DNA of 45,974 bases. Origin: an uncultured Caldisericota bacterium (GTDB taxonomy: Bacteria; Caldisericota; Caldisericia; Cryosericales; Cryosericaceae). Position numbers and translations under genes: made by a program. Shown one piece after another: positions 15,673-23,591 of this stretch; within the stretch, counting starts at the first letter, position 1; each line of letters starts with the position of its first letter. The stretch spans positions 1 to 45,974 of the forward strand of contig CAIQIK010000008.1 of assembly GCA_903871855.1 (NCBI GenBank), read 5' to 3'. The notes under the pieces were generated by a model that was not told the origin of the DNA, made no database searches, and worked only from the letters and a program-made list of their open reading frames with translations.

Positions 15673-17394
15673 CTACTGGTTGTACGGCGCAAAGTCAACG
15701 AACGTCGGGCTGGTGAAGCACGAACTGGAGGCAGAGTAGTCGTAAAAGAATGAGACCTGAACCCGGACGTACGTGTCTCCGGAGACATAGATACTGTAAT
15801 CCTTGTTCACAATGGTCTGGTTCATAACATAATCCGTTACGATCGTTCCTGCAGACGTGATGATCTCCACCTTGGCATAGCCGCCGGATGGAATGGACAC
15901 GCTGGAGGCGGCATAGACATTGACATTGATGTAGCCGGGTGCTGATTTCTGCATGTAGTAGCCCGGCAGATAGACGCCTCCTGTCGTGATCTTGTGGACC
16001 AGCAGTGACCCATTGGAGGATGCACATACTCGTCCATTTTCCAAGGCATTGTACACGGAGGTTCTGGAAGATCCTGGAGGAATAGAGGAACCGGTGTAGA
16101 TGTAGGTCATGTTCGTGCCCAAGTAGTCGGGCCAGCCGTGGTAGTCACTCCCGGCGAGACCCACACAGAACCGGTGGTTGGGGTCCTGCATGGTGACAGA
16201 CAGATGACTCCGCAGATAGCTATCCCAATCTCCAATCTGGGTGGCATTGACGACTGTACCGTTGCTGATCAGCTCAATGCCCCGGAACCCGGTGTAGGGG
16301 CGACCGGACCAGTCACTCCAGTTGAAAGAAGAGTTGTAGGGATGGGCGATGATCCCGAACCCCCCAGCACTGTTCGAATTGTTGATGAGGCCCTGTTTCG
16401 GATTACCCGGTGGATTCGTCGGGAAGCTTGCAGCGTATGTTGAGTTCTTGTAGGTCAGGAGATGACTGCCTGGAGATCCTTCGTTAGTTGCCAGTTCCTC
16501 CCCCGGGCACACGGTGATGCCGTAGGTAGTTTGGGCGCTCGTGCACTCGTTACCATAGCTTGTCCATTCGCTGGGCTCCAAACGGGACTGTCCTGGGGGA
16601 ACAGTAAGGTGTAAACTGTCTCCTGCATGATCGGTGATGATCGTCCATTTCAGTCCTCGGTAGTTTGCCGTACTCACATCGGTCCCTAGAGACCATAGGC
16701 CATCGCTCCACGTCGAGTGGAGGTGTCCGTCTCCTGGATACCAGCCCACTTGCGAGGGGAGTGACGTCAAGTAGAACAGGTTCGTTGTTTGGGAGATCGT
16801 AGAGATCGAACCATCCGAACTTTGAATCGTGATGTCGAGATGCACAGGAATCACATCGGATGGCTCAATCTTCGTATTGAGCTTGTCCAAGGGAATGGTG
16901 ATGGAGAAAAGCCGTGCCTGCGACAGCACCTTCTCGGCTGCAGCAGCTTCCACATTTGCAGTCGTGGTACTCAGTAACAGCCATGCTGTCTCGACAGTCC
17001 TCGTTCGTTCTTCGCTCTGTCCCATGGTCGCCGCCTTGGCGATCAGCGCTTGCGCCGTTGCTAGACTCTTCTCGTCGGGCTGGACAATGCCGATCCGGCT
17101 TCGTATCTCCTCATCTGTCAATCCCTGTAAGGAAGAGGGAGTGAGAGTCTCACTCAGGGTCTCTTCCAGAACGCGAGTGCCGTCCTGGAGAATGACCTCG
17201 ATCTTCTGGATACACGTGTTTGAGGTTCCCTTGTTCATCACCATGATGGGAACAGCGAACCTGTCCGCAGGGTACCGCGAGAAAACGCTCAAAGGAACCT
17301 GACAGAAGACCCCTTCAACCTCACTCCGTACCCGGCCGACACCGGAAAACGTGACGAACATCAGGACCAACAACACTGCCACAAGCTTCTTCAT
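15673..17394 (-). CDS. Secreted PHP-domain (CehA/McbA-like) metallohydrolase
   Basis: This 573-residue protein begins with a signal peptide (MKKLVAVLLVLMFVTFSGVG). Residues 25-215 form an unassigned region with helical and beta-like parts. From about 218 there is a PHP phosphoesterase domain: GWYPGDGHLHSTWSDG (metal ligands near 224-226), WTIITDHAGD, GFGIIAHPYN and GLAGSDYHGWPDYLG. A C-terminal beta-rich segment ends with aromatic- and Ser-rich sequence. The arrangement resembles CehA/McbA-type exported hydrolases, whose substrates vary. The frame runs up to 17550, but the Met at 17394 has AGGAGG and starts the signal peptide. The gene has hairpins on its left and no operon partner. Confidence 0.82.
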   Translation of the reverse strand: MKKLVAVLLVLMFVTFSGVGRVRSEVEGVFCQVPLSVFSRYPADRFAVPIMVMNKGTSNTCIQKIEVILQDGTRVLEETLSETLTPSSLQGLTDEEIRSRIGIVQPDEKSLATAQALIAKAATMGQSEERTRTVETAWLLLSTTTANVEAAAAEKVLSQARLFSITIPLDKLNTKIEPSDVIPVHLDITIQSSDGSISTISQTTNLFYLTSLPSQVGWYPGDGHLHSTWSDGLWSLGTDVSTANYRGLKWTIITDHAGDSLHLTVPPGQSRLEPSEWTSYGNECTSAQTTYGITVCPGEELATNEGSPGSHLLTYKNSTYAASFPTNPPGNPKQGLINNSNSAGGFGIIAHPYNSSFNWSDWSGRPYTGFRGIELISNGTVVNATQIGDWDSYLRSHLSVTMQDPNHRFCVGLAGSDYHGWPDYLGTNMTYIYTGSSIPPGSSRTSVYNALENGRVCASSNGSLLVHKITTGGVYLPGYYMQKSAPGYINVNVYAASSVSIPSGGYAKVEIITSAGTIVTDYVMNQTIVNKDYSIYVSGDTYVRVQVSFFYDYSASSSCFTSPTFVDFAPYNQ

Positions 17395-17890
17395 GTTGCC
17401 TCCTTTGTGCCGATAGCATAGATGGCTCACCGCAAACCACAAGTTCGATCCGTGTTTTAGCTTCCTGCTGTCCCCACCTCCTCTCATAGTGTTACTGCAC
17501 ACTTGCTCACGAGACAACCCGAATGCCTCTACCCAGATAACGAAGTCCAAGTGAATTGTCCGACACGAATTGTCACAGTATCTTCACAAACGCCTCAGAC
17601 AAGCATCAGATGCTGCTTACGGGTGATGGTAGGTGATACCGGGCCATCTGGCGACTGTGCTCCTAGCGCGCTTGCCTGGTAGGCATACACTGAGCGTGTG
17701 CCGAGCATGCTTCAGGCTGGGTCTCGACGCGGAGGTAAGATATGAGGATGTATTCTCAGGAAGAGGGGTCGGCAGGGGCGCCGGCCACTGCATCGTACCG
17801 GCACATGACGGTCGAGAATACAGCATCCGGTGTTCGGCCTGGGCTAGGCTCTGTCACATGCCTGGTGCCGGTCACCGTGGAAAACGTGAG
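17395..17890. other. Intergenic region; possible N-terminal debris of the pseudogene
   Basis: This stretch lies between divergent genes. A plus-strand frame is open from 17633 into the pseudogene, but its first 86 codons do not look like protein. No promoter stands out with confidence. Confidence 0.4.
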
Positions 17891-18329
17891 ATGAAGGCCA
17901 TGAAGGAGTCAGCTCATGACCTCGCGGTCGCGACACCACCAGTGTGTGTTCACTTGGGAAATCGGTTTGTCGTTCTGCATCAGGAGTCAACACTCAGGCT
18001 GCCGTTCAAGTTGGGCGTCATAAACGAGGCCGGCTGGTCTGTGTACTTCAACCAGCATTCAGTGTACGTGAAGCACTTCCCGTTTGCCGCGGGAGAGGCA
18101 TACCCGGACTTTGGAGCGAACTATGAGAGCTATATGACGGATTTCATGCTGGAGATGGGAACGCTGTCCCCCCCCGCGCACGTTGGAACCTGGTGAGACC
18201 ATGCAGCACGTCGAATCGTGGCTGCTGGCACCTGGTGTGTCGTATCCAGGCGGGTCGGAGGATGACATTGCCGCAACGCTTTCGGACTGTTGTCACCTTG
18301 ACGCGTCGAGAGCCAGAAAGGCACTCTGA
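17891..18329 (+). pseudogene. Frameshifted DUF4380-like protein remnant
   Basis: The frame from 17891 gives a sequence with GNRFVVLHQ, GVINEAGWSVYF, KHFPFAAGEAYPDFGANYES and LEMGTLSP, then stops at 18194-18196. Removing one C from the 8-C run at 18168-18175 joins it to a second frame reading TLEPGETMQHVESWLLAPG, which ends at 18329. The joined pattern (YPDxGxNxE, ExxTLxP, LxPGExxxHxExW) resembles the C-terminal half of DUF4380/aldose-epimerase-like beta-sandwich proteins. The N-terminal half is missing. This is most likely a decayed gene. Phase variation or a sequencing error at the homopolymer are alternatives. Confidence 0.6.
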
Positions 18330-18341
18330 CGGTAGCTGTTG

Positions 18342-18374
18342 TGACGGGAGAGCCTACGCACTGCTCTCCCGTCA
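18342..18374 (+). terminator. Hairpin after the frameshifted gene
   Basis: A perfect 12-bp stem (TGACGGGAGAGC and its complement) has a 9-base loop, followed by TCATTTAC. It lies 12 bases past the corrected stop, which supports the longer, frame-joined ancestral gene. Confidence 0.65.
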
Positions 18375-18487
18375 TCATTTACAGAAGCAAGCCCGTCATC
18401 GGACACAGCAGCTGTAACTATCTCGCTTCTTTGGGGCATTCTCCTGCTTTACTTAAACCACGAGGTGAGTTCCCCTGTTTCCTCGTT

Positions 18488-18937
18488 TTAGGGCGCTGAC
18501 GTCAGGATGAGAGGGATGTCGACAATATCCTGCTGACTGCCGTCCTTCATGCTGGTGATGAAGATGCGCAGCGTTCCCTTGCCATCAGGGGCCGGCTCTG
18601 AGGCCGCGCTGACAAGCATCAGCGTCTGATCAAACGCCCCGAACTCGGGGGCTCCTGCCGATGTCATGAAGCTGCCCTGTCCCAGAGAGGTCAAGACGTC
18701 GGGTGACAGCTGCCGCATCGCCTCCCAGCTGACCGTGGCCTCGAACGCACGAGCGCTGCCGGTCGTTCGGACGGTGCCCTTCCAAGAGCCATCAGCCTGT
18801 TTGACGAACGTGACCGTTTCCCGGCGTGCAGGAAGCGAGACCTTGACGTTGCCCTCGCGCGACTGCACGGGTCCGGAGCTGCAGCCCGCAATGGACAAGA
18901 TCAGGACGAACAACAGGAGAACAGTGCTTCTTCTCAT
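18488..18937 (-). CDS. Predicted lipoprotein
   Basis: This is a 149-residue protein with a lipoprotein signal: MRRSTVLLLFVLILSIAGCS, with the lipobox IAGC (lipidated Cys at 19). The mature part is beta-rich, with repeated short strands (VTFVKQADGSWKGTVRTT, FEATVSWEAMRQL). It contains LRIFITSMKDGSQQDIVDIP near the end. I do not recognise the family. The frame can be read from 18988, but the Met at 18937 gives the signal peptide and GAGGTG lies upstream. It should be anchored at the outer face of the cytoplasmic membrane. Confidence 0.75.
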   Translation of the reverse strand: MRRSTVLLLFVLILSIAGCSSGPVQSREGNVKVSLPARRETVTFVKQADGSWKGTVRTTGSARAFEATVSWEAMRQLSPDVLTSLGQGSFMTSAGAPEFGAFDQTLMLVSAASEPAPDGKGTLRIFITSMKDGSQQDIVDIPLILTSAP

Positions 18938-19180
18938 GGGTATCATCACCTCGGCGGCAGTATAGCATGAGAGTGTCTCTGTGGCCACGCAAGTGCTGCC
19001 ATGTGTATTAATGCATGAGTGCAGTGCATATGGAATTCATGCCGTTCGCGCGCTGTGGGTCCCCGCCTCCGCGGGAATCCAGCCCTCTTCCTACCTGTGA
19101 CTGCCGCCTTAGCTCATCCGCATACGACTGCGCCACGTGGCAGGGAGTAACAATGTCCGTAAACTCCCCAGAAATAGGAA
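18938..19180. other. Intergenic DNA with one dispersed repeat
   Basis: No gene is seen. A copy of the dispersed hairpin repeat is at 19060-19082 (GTCCCCGCCTCCGCGGGAAT then CCAG). Confidence 0.5.
19060..19082 (+). repeat. Copy of the dispersed ATTCCC...GGGAAT repeat
   Basis: The right arm CGCGGGAATCCAG is intact and the left arm is altered (GTCCCCGC). Stem potential is retained. Confidence 0.6.
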
Positions 19181-19210
19181 GGTGGACGAGTGCCACAGCA
19201 CTCGTCCACC
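19181..19210 (-). terminator. Terminator hairpin after the secreted helical protein gene
   Basis: A perfect 13-bp stem (GGTGGACGAGTGC and its complement) closes a CACA/TGTG tetraloop. It sits 23 bases past the stop of the gene at 19234. Confidence 0.7.
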
Positions 19211-19233
19211 GGTCATGCAGGATCACTCAGTCG

Positions 19234-19830
19234 CTATGGAAGCCTGGCGAGGAGACCCTGCAGTAGTGCGAGTTCTCTGTTTGCGTTGGCGATGAGGTTA
19301 TCCAGTTGTTCGAGCATGTGAGTTCGTGCTGTGAGCATGAATGACTTAAGGAGTGCGTTGCGCGCCTGGATTGCGGACTTAATGCTGGCCTTCAATGCGT
19401 CGAGCTCTGCCTGCGGAGCGCCGGCCTTGGTTCTTGCCTGGAGCTGCTTGCGAAGTGTCGCGACAGCCATCTGGGCAGCTTTGAGCTGTGTGCGGTCGGC
19501 TTCGGTGAGACCCAGTCGGCGTACCCGCGCACCGCCCAAGCGCAGATTCCGGCCGCCCTTGAGAGCAGTCGCGATATCCGCCTTGAATGCAGTGAGGTCC
19601 TTACCTGCCGCTTTTGCAGCTTTAACCTTCTCCTGGACGGCCTTGGCGGTCGTACGGATCTGCTGACCGATTGTCTTGAGGGTGGCTATCTTGGCATCGG
19701 CAGCAGCCTTGTCTGCGGGACTCACAGATACGGTCGTGTCTGCGCGGACAGCGGGAACGACCATCAGCGCCCCAAAACAGACGACGAGTACCAGGATAAT
19801 GCTTATCAGCCCAACAGTTCTTCTTGTCAT
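19234..19830 (-). CDS. Secreted alpha-helical protein of unknown function
   Basis: This is a 198-residue protein with a signal peptide (MTRRTVGLISIILVLVVCFG, cleavage likely after VRA or soon after). The rest is almost entirely predicted helix, rich in Ala, Lys and Leu (KTIGQQIRTTAKAVQEKVKA, LKAAQMAVATLRKQLQART). It has heptad-like spacing that suggests coiled coils or a helical bundle. I see no catalytic motif. GGAGG precedes the Met at 19830; an upstream in-frame Met at 19842 is less likely. A role in the envelope, for instance as a periplasmic-type chaperone or spacer, is only a guess. Confidence 0.75.
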   Translation of the reverse strand: MTRRTVGLISIILVLVVCFGALMVVPAVRADTTVSVSPADKAAADAKIATLKTIGQQIRTTAKAVQEKVKAAKAAGKDLTAFKADIATALKGGRNLRLGGARVRRLGLTEADRTQLKAAQMAVATLRKQLQARTKAGAPQAELDALKASIKSAIQARNALLKSFMLTARTHMLEQLDNLIANANRELALLQGLLARLP

Positions 19831-19896
19831 GCGTACCTCCATAACTGCAGATTGCCTCCGGATGCACCTATTGGACTGTGAAGGCTCCGGCTATGT

Positions 19897-20304
19897 TCAC
19901 GACGTGTGAGCGGTAATGGTGATATCGAGCTTGACGGCCTTGGTCAGCGTATTGTAGATCGTGCTGTGTCCCAGTGCATACAATAGCAGCTCTTCTGCTG
20001 CGGGCTGCGAGAGGCTAGGCGACCAGATGTCGATGTGATACGACGCAGCGTCGATACAGGGAATGTCGTCGTTCCGGTGACCTCGCAACGTCATGGTCAG
20101 CTTCTCTACGGGGTATCCCGACAGCTCCATCGCTGCTCCCAGGTCTAGATTCAGACATCCAGCCAGCGATGCCACGAGGACCTCCATCGGCCACAGGCCC
20201 TGCTTGTCAATGCTATGACCTGTGTCGAAAATCAACTCGACACCGCGCGAACGCGCCACGCCGATGACATCGTCGCTTCTTTCGAACTCAAGTGTGAACT
20301 CCAT
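19897..20304 (-). CDS. OsmC-family protein lacking the second active-site Cys
   Basis: This 135-residue protein has the OsmC fold. The central helix motif PMEVLVASLAGCLNLDLG holds the first conserved Cys (C50). At the place where peroxidatic OsmC/Ohr enzymes have the second Cys, the sequence is ALGHSTIYNTL, with Ser (S114) after His. A Cys at 83 is not at a known catalytic position. Disulphide-cycle peroxidase activity is therefore doubtful; it belongs to the broader OsmC/YhfA-like group. The Met at 20304 has GGAGG upstream; 20316 is an alternative start. Confidence 0.85.
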   Translation of the reverse strand: MEFTLEFERSDDVIGVARSRGVELIFDTGHSIDKQGLWPMEVLVASLAGCLNLDLGAAMELSGYPVEKLTMTLRGHRNDDIPCIDAASYHIDIWSPSLSQPAAEELLLYALGHSTIYNTLTKAVKLDITITAHTS

Positions 20305-20381
20305 GGTTGCCTCCATCGTGACCAGTTGCGCTTCATGATAGCGCCAGGCACGGCGACGCGCAACACCTGCCCATGAGGAAA

Positions 20382-20600
20382 TTACGGGGAGTCGGGACTT
20401 GAAGTCACAGAGTCAGTCTGCCCCGTCAAGGTGCGCACGTGCAGGAGGCGTGTCAGGAGGGCATAGTCCTCCTCGGCCAGAACAACGTACCGCGTGCGCC
20501 TTTGGCAGACGATACGAACGACGTTGCCATTGCCCACGGCGTCGTCCAGGCATCGGATCCCCTGTCGCCTGAGCTCTGTTTCGTTGATGAATGTGTCCAT
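20382..20600 (-). CDS. Phd/YefM-like small protein (antitoxin-like)
   Basis: This 72-residue protein starts MDTFINETELRRQGIRCLDD and continues NVVRIVCQRRTRYVVLAEED. The pattern of an N-terminal strand, a helix, a strand with basic residues, and VVLAEEDYALL resembles prevent-host-death/YefM antitoxins. No toxin gene is adjacent: the neighbours are OsmC and a large membrane protein. AGGAGG lies seven bases before the ATG. It may be a solitary regulator that has lost its toxin, or simply resemble the fold. The similarity is modest. Confidence 0.55.
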   Translation of the reverse strand: MDTFINETELRRQGIRCLDDAVGNGNVVRIVCQRRTRYVVLAEEDYALLTRLLHVRTLTGQTDSVTSSPDSP

Positions 20601-20618
20601 GTCTGGCCTCCTGTGTCG

Positions 20619-22247
20619 TTACAGTCCGCTGCCCGGGTTTCCTGACGCTGTCACAGGTGTTGGCAGGCTCGAAAGCGTGAAGTAGGTCCCGCTGTACAGC
20701 GTCGAGGCGTCAGAGGGCAGCATGATGCCACCGAACCCGCCGCGCCCGCCTGGTGCTGTTCCGAACGGGAAACCGGACCGAACCGGTGGCGTTCCAGACG
20801 GTGGTGTGGGTCTTGTGAATACAGAGCCCGCCGGTGCCTGAGTTCGCCCGGGCATGCCAGTCAGTCCCATTCCTGCACCACGGCCATTCCCGATCTCCTG
20901 CAGATACAGGACGGACGCGTAGGTAGCCCAGTCCGCATCCGTCACGGCCATTGGCTGGGCCACGTCCGTATGCAGTGCCCATGCTGTCCACCACTCCAGT
21001 CCGTGCTGCGCGATGATAAGGGTTGTTGAAGTGTCTGAGATCTGTGTCTGCAGCGACTGCAATTCCGCATAGGATGTTTCGGCGATGCTGGGTGAGGAGA
21101 CCGACCGAGCGAGCGAGGGCACAGCCATGAGCACGATGGCGAGCGTAACGGTAGTGACTGCAGAGCGTGTGATAACAGTTCCGCCGCGCGCAAACAGGAA
21201 GCCGACAAGGATGACGGCTGTGGCAAAAGTCATCAAGTCGAAGCGCGAGGACAAATCCTGGCTCAGCAAGGGAGAGCTGAGAAACACAGTGAGCAGTGCG
21301 GCAGAGACAACCAAGGCCCTCTCCCACGGCTGAACATCGCGACGCCGCCAAATCAGCACTGCGACCGCACATGCGGCCAGGCCTCCAAAGAGCAGAACCG
21401 ACTGCAGGCTGCTTGCCCCCGAGAGACCCGGTTCGCCTCGCATGATGCCTGTGGCGTTGCGGAAGCTGAACAGGGACAACGGCACCTTGAGGTAGGCGAT
21501 CAGCTTGGCGATGCGAGAGGAGTCTCCGAGCAGCGTCAGCAGCCCAAGCAATCCGGCGATGCCGACAGCGCCACCACCGATGACCAGGAATGCACGAGCA
21601 GACCTGCGAGCAACGAACAGCGCCCATGCGATGCCAGTCAGGACGACCAGCATAAGGGTGACGCCGAATGCGCCAATGTGGGTGATACCGACCAGGCCGA
21701 GAAATACACCTGCCAGCGTCAGGTATCGCCACGACTTCCTCGACAGGCGCTGTTGCAGGAAGAAAGCACACCACAGGACCAGGACCATGCCAAATGCGTT
21801 CTTCTGGAAGTTGCCGATCATGCTCAACGGGCCGGACGAGAGAACAGCCAGGACGCCTGCAGCGATGCCTGTCCAGATGGAGTGCTTGCTGCCCGGCCAG
21901 CGAACGGCAAGCAGAAATGCCGGGACTGCTGCCAAGGCAGGCACGACGCTGTCGAACAGCTTGGATGCCAGCACGATCGCAGGTTCAAGGCCAAGCCTGC
22001 CGATCGCCCTGATAACTAGGGCCAATCCAGCCTGCAGCCAGAAGATGAGCGGCATGTCGTGCTCGGCCAAGTGGCCCTTCTCGATGACAGCCCGCACCTG
22101 GACGAGGTAGTAGGCTCCATTCATTCCAGGCATGAGGCTGGTGCTGAACAGCACCGATGCACGTACGGCGACAGCTCCAAGCACGATCGCAGCTAGGCTC
22201 ACGGATGCCAGCACCCGCTGGCGTCTGGTCACATGTTCCTCGTCCAT
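20619..22247 (-). CDS. Polytopic membrane protein, STT3/glycosyltransferase-like
   Basis: This is a 542-residue protein with about 11-13 hydrophobic segments. After the first helix, an outer loop reads MNGAYYLVQVRAVIEKGHLA and then HDMPLIFW. It resembles the first loop of GT-C glycosyltransferases of the STT3/AglB/PMT type (DxxYYhxxxrxixexG), but the usual acidic DxD-like pair is not evident. The C-terminal 130 residues are soluble. They include a segment TTLIIAQHGLEWWTAWAL and end in a Gly/Pro-rich region (GTAPGGRGGFGGIM). The Met at 22247 has GGAGG upstream. A role in surface polysaccharide or protein glycosylation is plausible. It could also be a non-catalytic relative. Confidence 0.65.
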   Translation of the reverse strand: MDEEHVTRRQRVLASVSLAAIVLGAVAVRASVLFSTSLMPGMNGAYYLVQVRAVIEKGHLAEHDMPLIFWLQAGLALVIRAIGRLGLEPAIVLASKLFDSVVPALAAVPAFLLAVRWPGSKHSIWTGIAAGVLAVLSSGPLSMIGNFQKNAFGMVLVLWCAFFLQQRLSRKSWRYLTLAGVFLGLVGITHIGAFGVTLMLVVLTGIAWALFVARRSARAFLVIGGGAVGIAGLLGLLTLLGDSSRIAKLIAYLKVPLSLFSFRNATGIMRGEPGLSGASSLQSVLLFGGLAACAVAVLIWRRRDVQPWERALVVSAALLTVFLSSPLLSQDLSSRFDLMTFATAVILVGFLFARGGTVITRSAVTTVTLAIVLMAVPSLARSVSSPSIAETSYAELQSLQTQISDTSTTLIIAQHGLEWWTAWALHTDVAQPMAVTDADWATYASVLYLQEIGNGRGAGMGLTGMPGRTQAPAGSVFTRPTPPSGTPPVRSGFPFGTAPGGRGGFGGIMLPSDASTLYSGTYFTLSSLPTPVTASGNPGSGL

Positions 22248-22344
22248 TGCATCCTCCGGGGCCGATAGGTCTTCACATGGTAGTACGCCGCTTGGCACCC
22301 GTCCGTACGCAGGACGGTGAAGGAACGGCGACTAAGGTGTGTGC

Positions 22345-22350
22345 TACAAT
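22345..22350 (+). promoter_or_regulatory. Extended -10 of the serine hydrolase gene (leaderless start)
   Basis: TGC-TACAAT is an extended -10, followed by exactly six bases and then the ATG at 22357. No ribosome-binding site or strong -35 is visible. The transcript should begin at or next to the ATG. Confidence 0.55.
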
Positions 22351-22356
22351 AAACAA

Positions 22357-23538
22357 ATGCAAATGCGAAGACGGACTGCATGGGGAAGGGTAGGACTGGT
22401 TGCAGCGGTAATGATCGCTGTAGTGACGATCTTCGCTGAGCCGGTTCCACGCACAGAGGCTCCCACCCGACTACTGGCGGACATTGCTATTCCCGCGCGG
22501 CCGACGGCGCTGCAGCGAGACGCTATCACTCTGCGTGAGACGTATCATCTTCCTGCCCTCGAACTGTGTGTCATTGATGCAGACGGAATCGTCGAGATTG
22601 CTTCCGACGGAGTTCGCAAGGCTGACGGTACGGCTGCGGTCGAGGAATCCGACTTGTTTCATCTAGGTTCGATGACCAAAGCGATGACGGCTACGATGCT
22701 GTCGACGCTCGTGCACGATGGGGAGCTGAGCTGGGACATGACGATGGCTCAGGCCTTCCCTGCCATTGCGTCTATCATGGATTCACGATACAGCGACGTG
22801 ACGCTGGAGCAGTTGCTGACCCACACATCGGGGCTGCCGAGCTACACGACGGATGCGGAGTGGGCAAGCATTCCGCCGTTCACTGGGACACCGGCGCAGC
22901 AGCGACAGGCATTTGCACGCATGCTTCTGACGAAACCGCCGATCGGCCCAGCAGGTATCTATCGGTACTCCAATGCAGGATATGCCGTGGCCGCCGCAAT
23001 CGCTGAGCGCGTGACAGGTAAGACATGGGAGCAACTGATGCAGCAGCGTGTATTCGGTCCGCTGAAGATACGAGCCGCGTATGGCTGGCCGCTCCTGTTC
23101 GGTGACAGCGAACCTTGGGGCCACCGCATCAAGAACGGCGTGGTCACGCCGCACGACCCGGCCGACGGCTACAGGGTGCCCACGGTGCTTGCCCCGGCAG
23201 GCGACGTCAGCATGTCCATCCTGGATTACAGCGTCTTTGCCCGCCTGCACCTCGCGGGACTCGAGAACATTAATGGGAGCGTGCTATCAGCCACGGACAT
23301 CCAGCGTCTGCACCAGCCGGTGCTCGCATACAGTTGTGGCTGGCACGAGGAGCTGATCGACGGCGTCCCGACGAGCTGGCATCGCGGGACCTGTGACACG
23401 TTCGACACGTTTGTGCTGCTACAGCCCTCACGGAACATCGGCGTCATCGTTTTCACCAATGCCGACGGTGATGATGCGGCAGCGAAAGCACTCTTTGACG
23501 AGATGCCCAGGTTGGCAGCGTTCTACGCGGGACGGTAA
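22357..23538 (+). CDS. Beta-lactamase-related serine hydrolase (class C/PBP4*-like)
   Basis: This 393-residue protein has an N-terminal hydrophobic signal segment (about 11-27, VGLVAAVMIAVVTIFAEPV) and is probably exported. The active-site triad of the penicillin-recognising family is clear: GSMTKAMT (S105, K108), YRYSNAGYA (Y204, N206) and HRG near residue 340. QLLTHTSGLPSY is the usual motif after the first. Members include D-aminopeptidases, esterases and DD-peptidases; the sequence does not say which. No gene shares its strand nearby. Confidence 0.85.
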   Translation: MQMRRRTAWGRVGLVAAVMIAVVTIFAEPVPRTEAPTRLLADIAIPARPTALQRDAITLRETYHLPALELCVIDADGIVEIASDGVRKADGTAAVEESDLFHLGSMTKAMTATMLSTLVHDGELSWDMTMAQAFPAIASIMDSRYSDVTLEQLLTHTSGLPSYTTDAEWASIPPFTGTPAQQRQAFARMLLTKPPIGPAGIYRYSNAGYAVAAAIAERVTGKTWEQLMQQRVFGPLKIRAAYGWPLLFGDSEPWGHRIKNGVVTPHDPADGYRVPTVLAPAGDVSMSILDYSVFARLHLAGLENINGSVLSATDIQRLHQPVLAYSCGWHEELIDGVPTSWHRGTCDTFDTFVLLQPSRNIGVIVFTNADGDDAAAKALFDEMPRLAAFYAGR

Positions 23539-23591
23539 ACCTCTGTCATCTATTGTGCCAGGACTCCTGCCAGCCTAAGATCGCCGATCTG

